Positions 33,585-42,161 of a stretch of DNA of 64,000 nt are shown one piece after another. Origin of the DNA: G963664835 sp965220775 (GTDB lineage Bacteria > Chloroflexota > UBA6077 > FW602-bin22 > JBCLEL01). Within the stretch, counting starts at the first letter, position 1; each line of letters opens with the position of its first letter. The stretch covers positions 2,232,001-2,296,000 of the forward strand of contig OZ244845.1 of the NCBI GenBank assembly GCA_965220775.1. The letters run 5' to 3'. The translations under genes were made by a program, and so were the position numbers. The notes beneath the pieces are model-generated. The model worked only from the letters and a program-made list of their open reading frames with translations. It was not told the origin of the DNA and made no database searches.

Positions 33585-35045
33585 TTATTTCAGGAGCGGG
33601 TCGATCTCCGCGACGACATCGTCCAACGCCCCTTGGGTAGTTTTCTCGCCAAGAAGGATTGAATCGACGGCGTTGTTCATCACGTCAAGGAACCTGACCG
33701 GCTCCTTGCCACCGAATATGCGGTTCGACCAACGCAAGCCCTCGGTCGCCTTCAGGTCGAGAGAAGTGTGCGGGTTGCGCGAAAGAATGATCCGCTCAAG
33801 CGTCTTCTTCAGACCATCGGGCAGTCCCTCGACCTGCTCCTTCGACTTGTAGGCGACGCTGTATGCGGACTTCGTGAAGGTCTCACCCACGTCCCAGTCG
33901 GTCGAGAACCCCATCAAGACTTCCAATGCGATGTCCCGGTCGACCGAAGAGACGTTGACCGCCCATTGGTTCGCACCCATAAAGGTGAATCGCACCTTCT
34001 TCCAGGGATCCGCGATTGGCTCAACCTCGAAGTGGGCCTCTTCCATCACGTTCGGCCAGGTCCAGCGAACAACCGACTTGCCGGCGAACCACATATTGCC
34101 GGTGAAGGCCTCCGATTCGGCCTTGGTGGGAATGTGGTGCAACTTGGTTGAAAGATCCACCTCTTCCTGGACTGCCTGCACCTGGGCGGGCTCATTGACC
34201 GTACACTTCGTCTCTTCGAGACTCCAGATGTCGTCATACCAATCCAGGGCGGATGTGGCCATCGAGTTCATCCAGAAATAGCTCCCCACCATGGGGTAGC
34301 GATCGATTTTGCCATCCTTCTCGATCTTCAACTTTGTCAGAAAATCAAGGAACGTAGCGTAGTCCCACTGATCGTAGTCATCGGTACCCCAAGCCGGAAG
34401 CTTGATTCCCAATTCGTCAGTGATTTCCTTATTGACGTGAGGGTGCGTCTTGTGGGTGTAGTTGACCGCGACGCTCCACGTCTTGCCGTTCCAGGCATTC
34501 TCCCTACGCGGGTCGATCCCGTAATTCTCGACATCGAAGTCGAAGAACCCGGCCGTGCCGGCGTTCAAGACATCATCAAGAGGCACCAGACCACCTGACT
34601 TGAAGTTCTCTCCGTTGAACAGGCCGTCGATCATATTGATCGGCGCGGCGGTACCAGCAGCTGTCTGGGTGGTGAGCTTCGTCTGATACTGGCCCCAGTT
34701 CGTCATCTCATGTCGGAGAGTCCACCGGTCGCCAAACTTTTCATTCCACCTATCGATCGTCTGATTGGGTAGGTCGCCCCACCAGCTACTGATGGGCATA
34801 TCTATGCGCGCCATTTGCTTGGGGACTTCGACGATCTTCTCGACTTCCTTCTCCACAACACGGGTTACTTGCTTCTCGACTTCAACCGGCTTCTCGACGA
34901 CGCGTGTGACTTCCTTCTCAACCTCGACGATCTCTTTTTCAACGCTTGGGGCACACGCCGCTAGAAGTGGCAGTGCCGCCGTGGCTCCAAGGCCGACCAT
35001 GAAGGCGCGACGAGTAAATGTTCGCGAGATTACGCTTTCGTACAC
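33585..35045 (-). CDS. Sugar ABC transporter solute-binding lipoprotein (Tat-type signal)
   Basis: This roughly 486-aa extracellular binding protein is of the CUT1 family. The N-terminus has a twin-Arg stretch (SRTFTRRAFMVG), a hydrophobic core and lipobox LLAAC, so it is probably Tat-exported and lipid-anchored. Directly after the Cys comes a charged linker of repeated VEKEV/VVEKPVEVEK units, a trait common in Chloroflexota binding proteins. The ligand domain follows (about residue 70 on). The GTG start at 35045 has GAGGAG at 8-nt spacing, and the longer frame to 35090 is not supported. It should capture the oligosaccharide imported by the permeases at 32471, 30489 and 26947. Confidence 0.92.
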   Translation of the reverse strand: MYESVISRTFTRRAFMVGLGATAALPLLAACAPSVEKEIVEVEKEVTRVVEKPVEVEKQVTRVVEKEVEKIVEVPKQMARIDMPISSWWGDLPNQTIDRWNEKFGDRWTLRHEMTNWGQYQTKLTTQTAAGTAAPINMIDGLFNGENFKSGGLVPLDDVLNAGTAGFFDFDVENYGIDPRRENAWNGKTWSVAVNYTHKTHPHVNKEITDELGIKLPAWGTDDYDQWDYATFLDFLTKLKIEKDGKIDRYPMVGSYFWMNSMATSALDWYDDIWSLEETKCTVNEPAQVQAVQEEVDLSTKLHHIPTKAESEAFTGNMWFAGKSVVRWTWPNVMEEAHFEVEPIADPWKKVRFTFMGANQWAVNVSSVDRDIALEVLMGFSTDWDVGETFTKSAYSVAYKSKEQVEGLPDGLKKTLERIILSRNPHTSLDLKATEGLRWSNRIFGGKEPVRFLDVMNNAVDSILLGEKTTQGALDDVVAEIDPLLK

Positions 35046-35533
35046 TTCAAACACTCCTCTAAAGATATGAACTACGACAATAGGGCCCATTACCCATCAA
35101 CAGTGACCGTGAGTCAGTCATGAATCACCCCCTTTTTTCCATCCGGTATTTTCTCGGAACATAGGTATTTATGTACCGAAAGAGTCGTTCAGCCGGCGGA
35201 TGCACTTGGCATACCGCTACTGGTGGTTAAATGAAGTCGCTGACGCTACGTTACCGTATTATGTTGAACTTTGCAACGACTTTATGGTTGGGCTCCATGC
35301 CGGAGACGTACGTCCTCTCGAAATTGAGCTGCGATTGCGCCTTCCTGCGGGGTGTGGGAATTAAGCAGTGGTCAGCGGACGAGGGCCGGACTCGGGTGTG
35401 ATCTATTCGCGCTGAGCTCGATTCTCTCCGGTTGCGCCGGCCACGCCTCCCCTGGATTCCGGCTAAGAGGATGAAATTGGTGACGTGCCGGTTCTTGCCT
35501 ATTGTATGGTGGTTTTGCCGCTCCCCTCCCCGT

Positions 35534-35850
35534 CTGGATTCCGGCCTTCGCCGGAATGACGAATTGGGGGGCCGGAATGACGATGAGAGGTTACTCGGAC
35601 GGTCTATCCCGGATCGGGGTCCGGGACATGCTTTCGTAGCAATCGTTCATGCCGGTGACAACCGGCACACCAAGGTATGAAGATTGCGGCTGCTGGTAGG
35701 GAGTAGAGTTCGGGCGTCATTGCCGCGTGCGGCCCCTCCCCTGCTGGGGACAAGCCCCAGCGCTACATTTCTCTTGGGACCCTGGGCTGTCGTTGTTCCG
35801 GCGACGGTGGTTGGTGTCGCCGGCCGGTGCCGGAATTCATTTTCGTAGAA
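35534..35850. repeat. Composite of intergenic repeat modules (D, B, C, A)
   Basis: This is the richest repeat cluster: module D (35534-35562, GGATTCCGGCCTTCGCCGGAATGACGA), module B (35607-35639), module C (35648-35681) and extended module A (35744-35845). The B-to-C junction (TTTCGTAGCAATCGTTCATGCCGG) matches the sequence leading into module C at 5646-5665, so modules travel in a fixed order. The rest of 35046-35533 shows no gene apart from the presumed binding-protein promoter. Confidence 0.8.
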
Positions 35851-35877
35851 ATGACGCGGATAAAATCTCGTCACTAA

Positions 35878-36522
35878 CTAGCTTATTTTCAGTGAAACCG
35901 CCAACCCGTCGCGCAAGGGTACCAGCGAGCTGATCAGGTTGGGATGATCGAAAATCCGGCGGTTGTACTCAGACAAGCCAGCGGCGGATTCACTGTCCGG
36001 CGAAATCGCTTCACCACCGTGGAGAGCGTTGTCGGTCAGCAGCAGTCCTCCGACCCTCAATCGAGGCGTCACGAGGTCGAGCAGTCGCAGGGCATCCTCT
36101 CGCCGGGCAAGTCCACGCAAGATGTCCACGAATATCACGTCATAGCTGCCTCGATCTTGTTCGAGGAACTCAAACGCGTCCTGATTGACGACCGTCACCG
36201 TGTCGCCGAGGCCACAATTTTTCAGATTGCGCCGGGCGGTCTCCGCTCGTTCGGGGGACATCTCCAATGCGGTGACGCGCCCATCCCTCGGCTTCACTGC
36301 TCGACCCAGCCAGGTGGCCGAGTAGCCGGTGGCGGTGCCCACTTCCAGGATGTCGGCTGCGCCGACAGAACGTGCCAGAATATGCAAAAGTTGGCCCTCT
36401 ACCGGTCCGACCATGGGAATATGGTTGGCACGCGCATCGCTTTCGACCTGCGCAAGCGCTGAGTCCCGATCGGGGATGAGTGAAAAGAGGTAGTCATCAA
36501 CTTTGACGTCGGTAATCTGCAA
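35878..36522 (-). CDS. SAM-dependent O-methyltransferase (class I)
   Basis: This 214-aa enzyme has a class I Rossmann methyltransferase fold. The SAM motif is ILEVGTATGYSATWL (about residues 58-72), followed by acidic VTALEMSPE and FVDILRG. The ending EYNRRIFDHPNLISSLVPLRDGLAVSLK matches the family-3 (catechol/caffeoyl-CoA O-methyltransferase-like) group. The acceptor is unknown. TTG start at 36522 with GAGGAG about 6 nt upstream. It diverges from the small gene at 36703. Confidence 0.88.
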   Translation of the reverse strand: MQITDVKVDDYLFSLIPDRDSALAQVESDARANHIPMVGPVEGQLLHILARSVGAADILEVGTATGYSATWLGRAVKPRDGRVTALEMSPERAETARRNLKNCGLGDTVTVVNQDAFEFLEQDRGSYDVIFVDILRGLARREDALRLLDLVTPRLRVGGLLLTDNALHGGEAISPDSESAAGLSEYNRRIFDHPNLISSLVPLRDGLAVSLKIS

Positions 36523-36702
36523 CGTAATCTCCTCATTCAGTATGAATGCGACAAAGGCGGCTCTCTGCCGTTAGCCTATCAGATAAGCACTCTTCCCGAC
36601 TTTCAAGGCAGAGTGTGCATCTCATACCGTACAATTGGGTCGTTCGATCGGGCAAGCGGACCGCGTCCGACAGTATGCGGCTGCCGCCCAAAAGACGCGA
36701 GG

Positions 36703-36900
36703 ATGAGTGGATTTGCCGAGGAGCCAGTGAGAGAGACACTAGAACTGGTGACAGACATATTTAGGCTGGTGGTATGGACTGCGCGCCGGCTGAGCGAAGG
36801 GGACGATGACCGACTGACGCCGAGAGGGGTGATGCGTTGTGCCGGTGGAATCGTCTGGATTTTGTATCTGGCCGCGAAGATGCGGTTGCGTCCTTACTGA
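36703..36900 (+). CDS. 65-aa protein translationally coupled to scpA
   Basis: This is an uncharacterised small protein. Its TGA stop (36898-36900) shares the A of the scpA ATG (36900-36902), the TGATG arrangement typical of coupled genes. Residues about 10-25 (ETLELVTDIFRLVVWTARR) and 43-60 (GGIVWILYLAAKMRL) could be amphipathic or membrane-associated helices, and the middle is acidic. GAGG lies next to the ATG. The frame extends upstream to 36613, but that part looks non-coding. I do not recognise the family. The coupling is the main evidence that it is real. Confidence 0.6.
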   Translation: MSGFAEEPVRETLELVTDIFRLVVWTARRLSEGDDDRLTPRGVMRCAGGIVWILYLAAKMRLRPY

Positions 36901-37697
36901 TGACTGCAATCGGATCAGAGCATGCGCGGCAGGTTACTCCGATAGGTGAGGAGGGCTATTCCAACGCCGGATTGGATTGGCGGATCGAACTACCAGAGTT
37001 CTTGGGGCCATTCGATCTTTTGTTGCAATTGTTACAGAGGCGAGAGCTCGATCTATCAACCGCTTCGCTAGCCGCGATTGCTCATCAGTTCGCTGAGATA
37101 GTTAGCCAGGCCAGTGACTCGATTCCGTTGATAGAGACGAGTGAGTTCGCGGCCGTCACGGCAAAGTTGCTGACAATCAAGTCAGCGGCCTTGCTTCCAA
37201 GCGCGGAAGACGAGGACGGACCAGCCGGCGAGGAGGATCAGCCGGAGATAGAAGACCCCACCGATCTTACCGAGATGCTGGCGCGTTACCGTGAGCTAAA
37301 GAGCCGAGCGTCGGTCCTGCGACAGCGCACCCAAACTGGCCTCCGATGCTATCGCCGTTCCGGCCCTCGCATCGCCGTCGACGCACCTCGCAGATTTCTC
37401 ATTTCTAATAACGAACTGATGCGAGCCTTGCTCCGAGTGGCGGCGCGTGACCGTCATAGACTAAGGGAGCGCCGAGTAGGTCGGGATACTCTGACGCTCG
37501 TGCGGGCATTGAGAATCATCGAGGACAGAGTGCGAAGGCAACCACGAGTCAAGTTCAGCCAGCTGGTTGCCGGAGCCGGCACCACCCGTCAACTCATAAC
37601 ATTCTTCCTGGCGACGTTGGAGATTTGCAAATCGGGCAAGGCAACTATGGATCAACAGACGGCTTTCGGCGAGATCTTCCTGTCCAAAGCGGACTAG
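36900..37697 (+). CDS. scpA: Segregation and condensation protein A
   Basis: This 265-aa kleisin subunit bridges the Smc dimer in chromosome condensation and segregation. The N-terminal signature is intact: ELPEFLGPFDLLLQLLQRRELDL, then a helical bundle (TEMLARYRELKSRASVLRQR), and a C-terminal winged-helix region (VKFSQLVAGAGTTRQLITFFLATLEICKSGK). ATG 36900 overlaps the stop of the 65-aa gene. The longer frame from 36837 would run inside that gene and is rejected. scpB, the usual next gene, is absent: a DUF1761 membrane gene follows after 116 nt. Confidence 0.93.
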   Translation: MTAIGSEHARQVTPIGEEGYSNAGLDWRIELPEFLGPFDLLLQLLQRRELDLSTASLAAIAHQFAEIVSQASDSIPLIETSEFAAVTAKLLTIKSAALLPSAEDEDGPAGEEDQPEIEDPTDLTEMLARYRELKSRASVLRQRTQTGLRCYRRSGPRIAVDAPRRFLISNNELMRALLRVAARDRHRLRERRVGRDTLTLVRALRIIEDRVRRQPRVKFSQLVAGAGTTRQLITFFLATLEICKSGKATMDQQTAFGEIFLSKAD

Positions 37698-37813
37698 ACG
37701 GGGCTGAGGTTTGGTGGGCCGAACGGCGTTAGGGCTGGCCTGGTCATTGTCTCGATCCGCTAGTCGAATGCCTGCGTTCCAGCGGATAAGCAAGAAGAGA
37801 GAGGTGGGACGAC

Positions 37814-38221
37814 ATGCCACAGTTTGAACTCAACATCATAGCGATCGTGATCGCTACGGTTGTGGGCATGGCGATCGGCTTTGCATGGTTTTCGCCAATC
37901 CTGTTCGGCAACACTTGGTTGAGTCTTGTGGGGCTCAGCGAGGAAGATGCCGGCGAAGGGGCAACGCCGGCCATTTTGGGCAGCCTGATCGCCACGATTG
38001 TCTTGGTAGTAATACTGTCTATATTTGTTGATCTGGCTCAAGCCGATAGCCTCTTGACCGGAGCATTGATAGGGTTTCTCTCTTGGCTTGGGTTTGTCGC
38101 AATGACCAGCGGCGTGAATTTCTTATTCTCCCGGCGACCTCTCAAGCTTTGGCTGATTGAAGCCGGCGATCACCTAGTTGCGATGATCGTGGCTGGCGCC
38201 ATCCTTGGCGTTATGGGCTAG
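37814..38221 (+). CDS. DUF1761 membrane protein
   Basis: This 135-aa protein has four hydrophobic segments. The N-terminal pattern IIAIVIATVVGMAIGFAWFSPILFGNTW is characteristic of DUF1761, a family of unknown function. GAGAGGTGG precedes ATG 37814. The stop codon TAG (38219-38221) overlaps the stop of the convergent M20 peptidase gene within a CTAG, so the two genes share three stop-codon bases. The function is unknown. Confidence 0.85.
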   Translation: MPQFELNIIAIVIATVVGMAIGFAWFSPILFGNTWLSLVGLSEEDAGEGATPAILGSLIATIVLVVILSIFVDLAQADSLLTGALIGFLSWLGFVAMTSGVNFLFSRRPLKLWLIEAGDHLVAMIVAGAILGVMG

Positions 38222-39591
38222 CCGAGGCGGGCTAGCTCCTCCCAGAAGGCAGCGGCGGTTCGAGAGCCGGCGTAGAAGTTAGCCAGATTCATGCGCTCGT
38301 TTGGCGCATGAGCGTTGCAGTCCGGCAGACAGAAACCCATCAATACAGTGGGAATCCCCAGTTCGCTCTGGAGAGTGGCCACAACCGGTATACTGCCGCC
38401 GGAGCGGGTGAAAACAGGTCGCTTACCGAAACCGCGCTCAATGGCGGTGGCGGCAGCCTCCAGCGCCGGATGGTCCAGTGGGGTCAGGGCCGGCTTGCCA
38501 CCCAATAATGGTATTACTTCTATTTTGACACTAGCCGGCGCAATCGCGGCGAGGTGCGAGGATAAGAGTTTAGTGATCTTGTCCGGATCCTGGTTCGGGA
38601 CCAGGCGGCAACTGATTTTGGCTGCGGCGAAGTTGGGTAGGACGGTCTTGGAGCCTTCGCCGGAGAATCCACCCCATATGCCGTTGATCTCGAATGTTGG
38701 CCGAGCCCAAATTCGCTCCAGGGTCGTGTAACCGGGCTCGCCAAAAGGAGCCAACGCGCCGATCTCACCCAGATATTTTGTTTCATCAAAGGGCAGCGCG
38801 GCTAAAGCACCTCGTTCATCATCGGAGATGGGCACCACGTCGTCGTAGAATCCTGGAATAGTGACACGACCCTCGCGATCCTTGAGGTCGCTGATTAACT
38901 GGGCTAAGACTTGAATCGGGTTTGCAATCGCTCCGCCAAACAACCCGGAGTGCAGGTCGCCGGCGGCACTCGTGATCTCGACCTGTAACACCGCCAGTCC
39001 ACGCAGCCCGTAATCCAGTGACGGTACGCCCGGAGCGTACATCGATGTATCCGATATGAGACCGATATCTGCCTTCAGAAGATCGCGGTGGTCTTGAATA
39101 AATTTATCCAAATTAGGACTGCCCACTTCCTCCTCACCTTCAATGATGATCTTGACGTTGGTCGGTAGGCGTCCGCTTGTCTTCAGGTGTGCTTCTATAG
39201 ACATCAACTGGAGGAATATCTGGCCCTTGTCGTCCGCTGAGCCACGGGCGTAGATGTTGCCGTCGCGGATGGTGGGTTCAAATGGCGGAGTATCCCACAG
39301 CTCGAGGGGTTCGGCCGGCTGGACATCGTAATGACCGTAGAGCAGAGCGGTTGGCGCGTCGCCCGCTCCCAGCCAATCGGCGTAAACGACCGGGTGCCCC
39401 TTCGTGGGGAAGAGCGTGACGTTATTGAGGCCGATCTCGCGCAGGAGGTCTGCTACGTGCTCGGCGCAACGGTGGACCTCGCCAGCCATGGCCGGATCGG
39501 TCTTGATCGACTGAATCCTGAGGAGGTCAAAGAGTCTTCCAAGGTGTTCCTCTTCGTGGGTTCTGAGATAGGCATCGGCTGCATTTGACAT
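38218..39591 (-). CDS. M20-family dipeptidase/deacylase
   Basis: This roughly 457-aa metallopeptidase is of the ArgE/DapE/carnosinase-like group. Metal-site residues are visible in order: YGHYDVQP (His), GSADDKGQ (bridging Asp), EGEEEVGS (Glu pair), SDTS (Asp) and a C-terminal HAPNER (His). The central dimerisation domain contains DLHSGLFGG. The sequence is closest to the 'dipeptidase' subgroup, which cleaves dipeptides or N-acyl amino acids. It is cytoplasmic, with no signal. ATG 39591 has GAGGTG upstream, and the extension to 39612 is not needed. Confidence 0.92.
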   Translation of the reverse strand: MSNAADAYLRTHEEEHLGRLFDLLRIQSIKTDPAMAGEVHRCAEHVADLLREIGLNNVTLFPTKGHPVVYADWLGAGDAPTALLYGHYDVQPAEPLELWDTPPFEPTIRDGNIYARGSADDKGQIFLQLMSIEAHLKTSGRLPTNVKIIIEGEEEVGSPNLDKFIQDHRDLLKADIGLISDTSMYAPGVPSLDYGLRGLAVLQVEITSAAGDLHSGLFGGAIANPIQVLAQLISDLKDREGRVTIPGFYDDVVPISDDERGALAALPFDETKYLGEIGALAPFGEPGYTTLERIWARPTFEINGIWGGFSGEGSKTVLPNFAAAKISCRLVPNQDPDKITKLLSSHLAAIAPASVKIEVIPLLGGKPALTPLDHPALEAAATAIERGFGKRPVFTRSGGSIPVVATLQSELGIPTVLMGFCLPDCNAHAPNERMNLANFYAGSRTAAAFWEELARLG

Positions 39592-39874
39592 TAGCGCACC
39601 TCGCTTGAGCAATTATGCATTGATGATAATGGATTTCAGCCAGCATCCGTACTCTTCCGGGTCCGGAACCTGAGCGGGCGTGCGAGTAACGGTCGGTCAG
39701 TCGTAGCGGTGATTTCGACAAGCCGGCAGGCATGTCAACAATTCGGGAATCGCCGGGTGGGTGGCCGCGCCAGGCAACGGCGGATTCGCGTGGGGATTTG
39801 TTTTGCATTTTCGTATTCAGTCGGCGGGTCTCCATTTCCCGGCAGGAATCGGCCGGCCGGCCTTGTGCCCTTAG

Positions 39875-39891
39875 CTGGGGAGAAGCCCCAA
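39875..39891. repeat. Intergenic repeat module A (imperfect)
   Basis: CTGGGGAGAAGCCCCAA is followed by CGCTACACTTCATCTTTCCC. It is the only repeat recognised in the gap 39592-40020, where no gene is seen. Confidence 0.65.
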
Positions 39892-40020
39892 CGCTACACT
39901 TCATCTTTCCCTTGTCGGATGTCGTTGCGCGGTTCGGCAAGGTGAGGGCGACAGGTTTTGGGGAGTCGACCGGGATAATGATTGGCCGGCTAATACGCGC
40001 CGAATGCCGGTGGTTAAGTC

Positions 40021-40326
40021 TCAGCGCTTGTTTTGGCGCGCTGGACGGATGAGCAACGCGCCGACAAACACGACGAGGAACAGGCCGACAAGAGGCCCCC
40101 ACATGATATAGGTGAACTCTTCGTAGGAAATTGAGGAATCTAACAACGTCTGCCGGACGAAGTTGTGATAGGGGGAGAAGGGAAAGTAGAGTACGCGAGT
40201 GAAGGTGTACCAGATGATGGGCAATTCAACTACCCAGAAATTCGCCTTGAGAAGCTCGTAAAGGCCGGTGACGAGGTAAATCACCGACACCACCGCTACC
40301 AACCCGCGAATTGGGATTCTCCGCAA
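40021..40326 (-). CDS. Small integral membrane protein
   Basis: This 101-aa protein has an N-terminal membrane helix (about residues 8-25, GLVAVVSVIYLVTGLYELL) and a C-terminal one (about 75-94, MWGPLVGLFLVVFVGALLI), with an aromatic-rich middle loop (WVVELPIIWYTFTRVLYFPF). I do not recognise a family. It lies downstream of the rhodanese lipoprotein gene on the same strand, but a 15-bp hairpin separates them. Confidence 0.6.
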   Translation of the reverse strand: MRRIPIRGLVAVVSVIYLVTGLYELLKANFWVVELPIIWYTFTRVLYFPFSPYHNFVRQTLLDSSISYEEFTYIMWGPLVGLFLVVFVGALLIRPARQNKR

Positions 40327-40352
40327 TGTCTATACCCTTCAAGCAAGAGCTA

Positions 40353-40389
40353 GGGCCGGCCAGACCAAATGAAGTGGTCTGGCCGGCCC
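40353..40389 (-). terminator. Strong hairpin between rhodanese and small membrane protein genes
   Basis: A perfect 15-bp stem (40353-40367 with 40375-40389) has a 7-nt loop. There is no T-run on either side, so it may act as a partial terminator or mRNA 3'-end stabiliser rather than a standard intrinsic terminator. Confidence 0.5.
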
Positions 40390-40450
40390 ATGAACCAGTC
40401 GCAAGTGCTCACACCCGGAATCGCAGCTCCAGATGCTCGACGAATAGCGC

Positions 40451-41413
40451 CTATTTCTCGGCAGGCAGGTCCAGGTTGTTGCCCCATTCCTGCCAGGAGC
40501 CGTCGTAATTCGCAGCAGAGTCATAACCCATGAGGCGCAAGACAAAATACCCGACCGCCGATCGCTGGCCGGTATGACACAGGGTGTAGATCTTCATATC
40601 TTTGGTAATCCCGGCCGCGTCAAACAATGCTTGGAGCTCGGGCGCCGACTTATAGGTGGCGACATCGTCGACTACATTGAAATTCTCTCGCCAGTCGATG
40701 TTGACGGCACCGGGAATGTGACCGCTTAGCTTCGCTCTGTCGTCTTCGCCGGAATATTCTGCCGGCGAGCGGTTGTCCAAAACGATAGCCTTGGGATCGT
40801 CAATCGAGAGCTTGCATTCCTCGGTGGTTCCCAAGACCGATTCATCCACCTTGGCTTCGAACGTGGTGGGGTTTGCCTTGGTCGGCTCTTCAGAAACAGC
40901 CCGCTCTTCGGCAGCCCACTTGTTGTAACCTCCATTCACAATGGAAACTTCGTAGTGCCCGAGGTAGTTGAGGGTCCAGAGAATGCGCGCAGCATCGGTC
41001 TGTCGGCCATTGTCGTAGACGATGACTTTGCTATCGTTGCTAATGCCGGCATCGCCGAACACCTTGGCGATCTGGTCTGCCGGACCGGCCATGTTCTTGG
41101 GTCCTTCGGCCATGTAGGTAAGCGCTTTCGGCAGGCTGATGGCGCCATCTATGTGGCCAGCGTCGTACAAGTCTGCTTTACGTGCGTCGATAAGTACGAT
41201 ACCGGAACTCGTAAGATTGTCGGCGAGCCAATCGGTTTCGACCAAAAGCTCAGGCGCTGCGTATTCATCGGCGTCCGCTCCGCCGGAAGTCTGCGTTTCG
41301 GGCCTGATGAGTTGACAGGCGGCCAAGACCGTGCTCATCAGAGCGATCAAACACACCAGAACAATTCCGCGCAGAATCGCCGATGCCGGTTTTGGAAATG
41401 AAATCAGAGACAA
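40451..41413 (-). CDS. Rhodanese-type sulfurtransferase, exported lipoprotein
   Basis: This 320-aa protein has an N-terminal signal and lipobox VLAAC (Cys about residue 33), then two rhodanese domains. The first (about residues 55-170) lacks the catalytic Cys (VYDNGRQTDA at the loop). The second (about 195-315) has it in YTLCHTGQRSAVGYF, the thiosulfate-sulfurtransferase type loop. It should move sulfane sulfur outside the cytoplasmic membrane. An acidic linker follows the lipid anchor. The start is TTG 41413 with AAGGAGGG close upstream. A MITE-like element lies about 110 nt upstream of the start. Confidence 0.9.
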   Translation of the reverse strand: MSLISFPKPASAILRGIVLVCLIALMSTVLAACQLIRPETQTSGGADADEYAAPELLVETDWLADNLTSSGIVLIDARKADLYDAGHIDGAISLPKALTYMAEGPKNMAGPADQIAKVFGDAGISNDSKVIVYDNGRQTDAARILWTLNYLGHYEVSIVNGGYNKWAAEERAVSEEPTKANPTTFEAKVDESVLGTTEECKLSIDDPKAIVLDNRSPAEYSGEDDRAKLSGHIPGAVNIDWRENFNVVDDVATYKSAPELQALFDAAGITKDMKIYTLCHTGQRSAVGYFVLRLMGYDSAANYDGSWQEWGNNLDLPAEK

Positions 41414-41520
41414 CTAGCCCTCCTTATTGGGAATAAATATAGAGTATATAAATCGACTATATACACAATTGTCGGAAATATACCGGAGATGTTCGACGGA
41501 GTCAAATGTTTTCGGGAAGT

Positions 41521-41896
41521 GCAAGAGCTCAGATTTGGGTGTATGTCTCTCCTCCACGCCCGTGAACTGGATAGGCCGAGTCGCCACCCGGGATCTCAGT
41601 CGGCGGTGAAGGGGTGATTTCCAACCTATCGATGCCAGATCCACGAGCCGGTCGACCTCATTCCCTCGCCTTGCGTAGTCTTCGACCTGGCCCCCTTCTC
41701 CTGGCCAGGAGAAGGGGGATCTTTGTTGTGGGGGACACCCCCACATCCCCCGGCATCCGCCTGAGGCGGATCGCCGTTGCAACCCTTTCCTGGCTTTCGC
41801 CGATCAGATGTCCTCGCCTGTGGTAGACCCTCGTTGGTGCGACCCGCCTAGGCGGACGCCCTTGCGGAGCAGGTACCCCTAAATCTGAACACTTAC
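41521..41896. mobile_element. MITE-like element, copy B (376 bp)
   Basis: This second copy of the element at 29575-29918 is alike over nearly its whole length. The terminal inverted repeats (41521-41543 and 41874-41896) match at 18 of 23 positions. The flanks CGGGAAGT (41513-41520) and CGTGAAGT (41897-41904) are an 8-bp target duplication with one change. It has extra small palindromes, CCGCCTGAGGCGG and CCGCCTAGGCGG. No coding capacity. The rest of the gap 41414-42161 shows no gene. Confidence 0.83.
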
Positions 41897-42161
41897 CGTG
41901 AAGTCCATCCCGGTACTAACCGCGTCCAGCGTATCGTCGGTTCACGCGTAGATCGTGGGCAAGTTGCCGGGGTCCGCGGGATTGCCAGACCGGCCTCGAC
42001 GAAACGAAGCGCCTTCGCTCAATAAGGAGAAGTAGTCTACAAGGGCATGCTAGTTGCCAGGTGCCGGCATAGCGATATAGCCGGGAGGGGCCGCAATCCT
42101 GATATCATTTTTGCGCCTCCTTCCCGTTTAGATTGAGGTTGTTTGATGGAGGGTCACGCAA

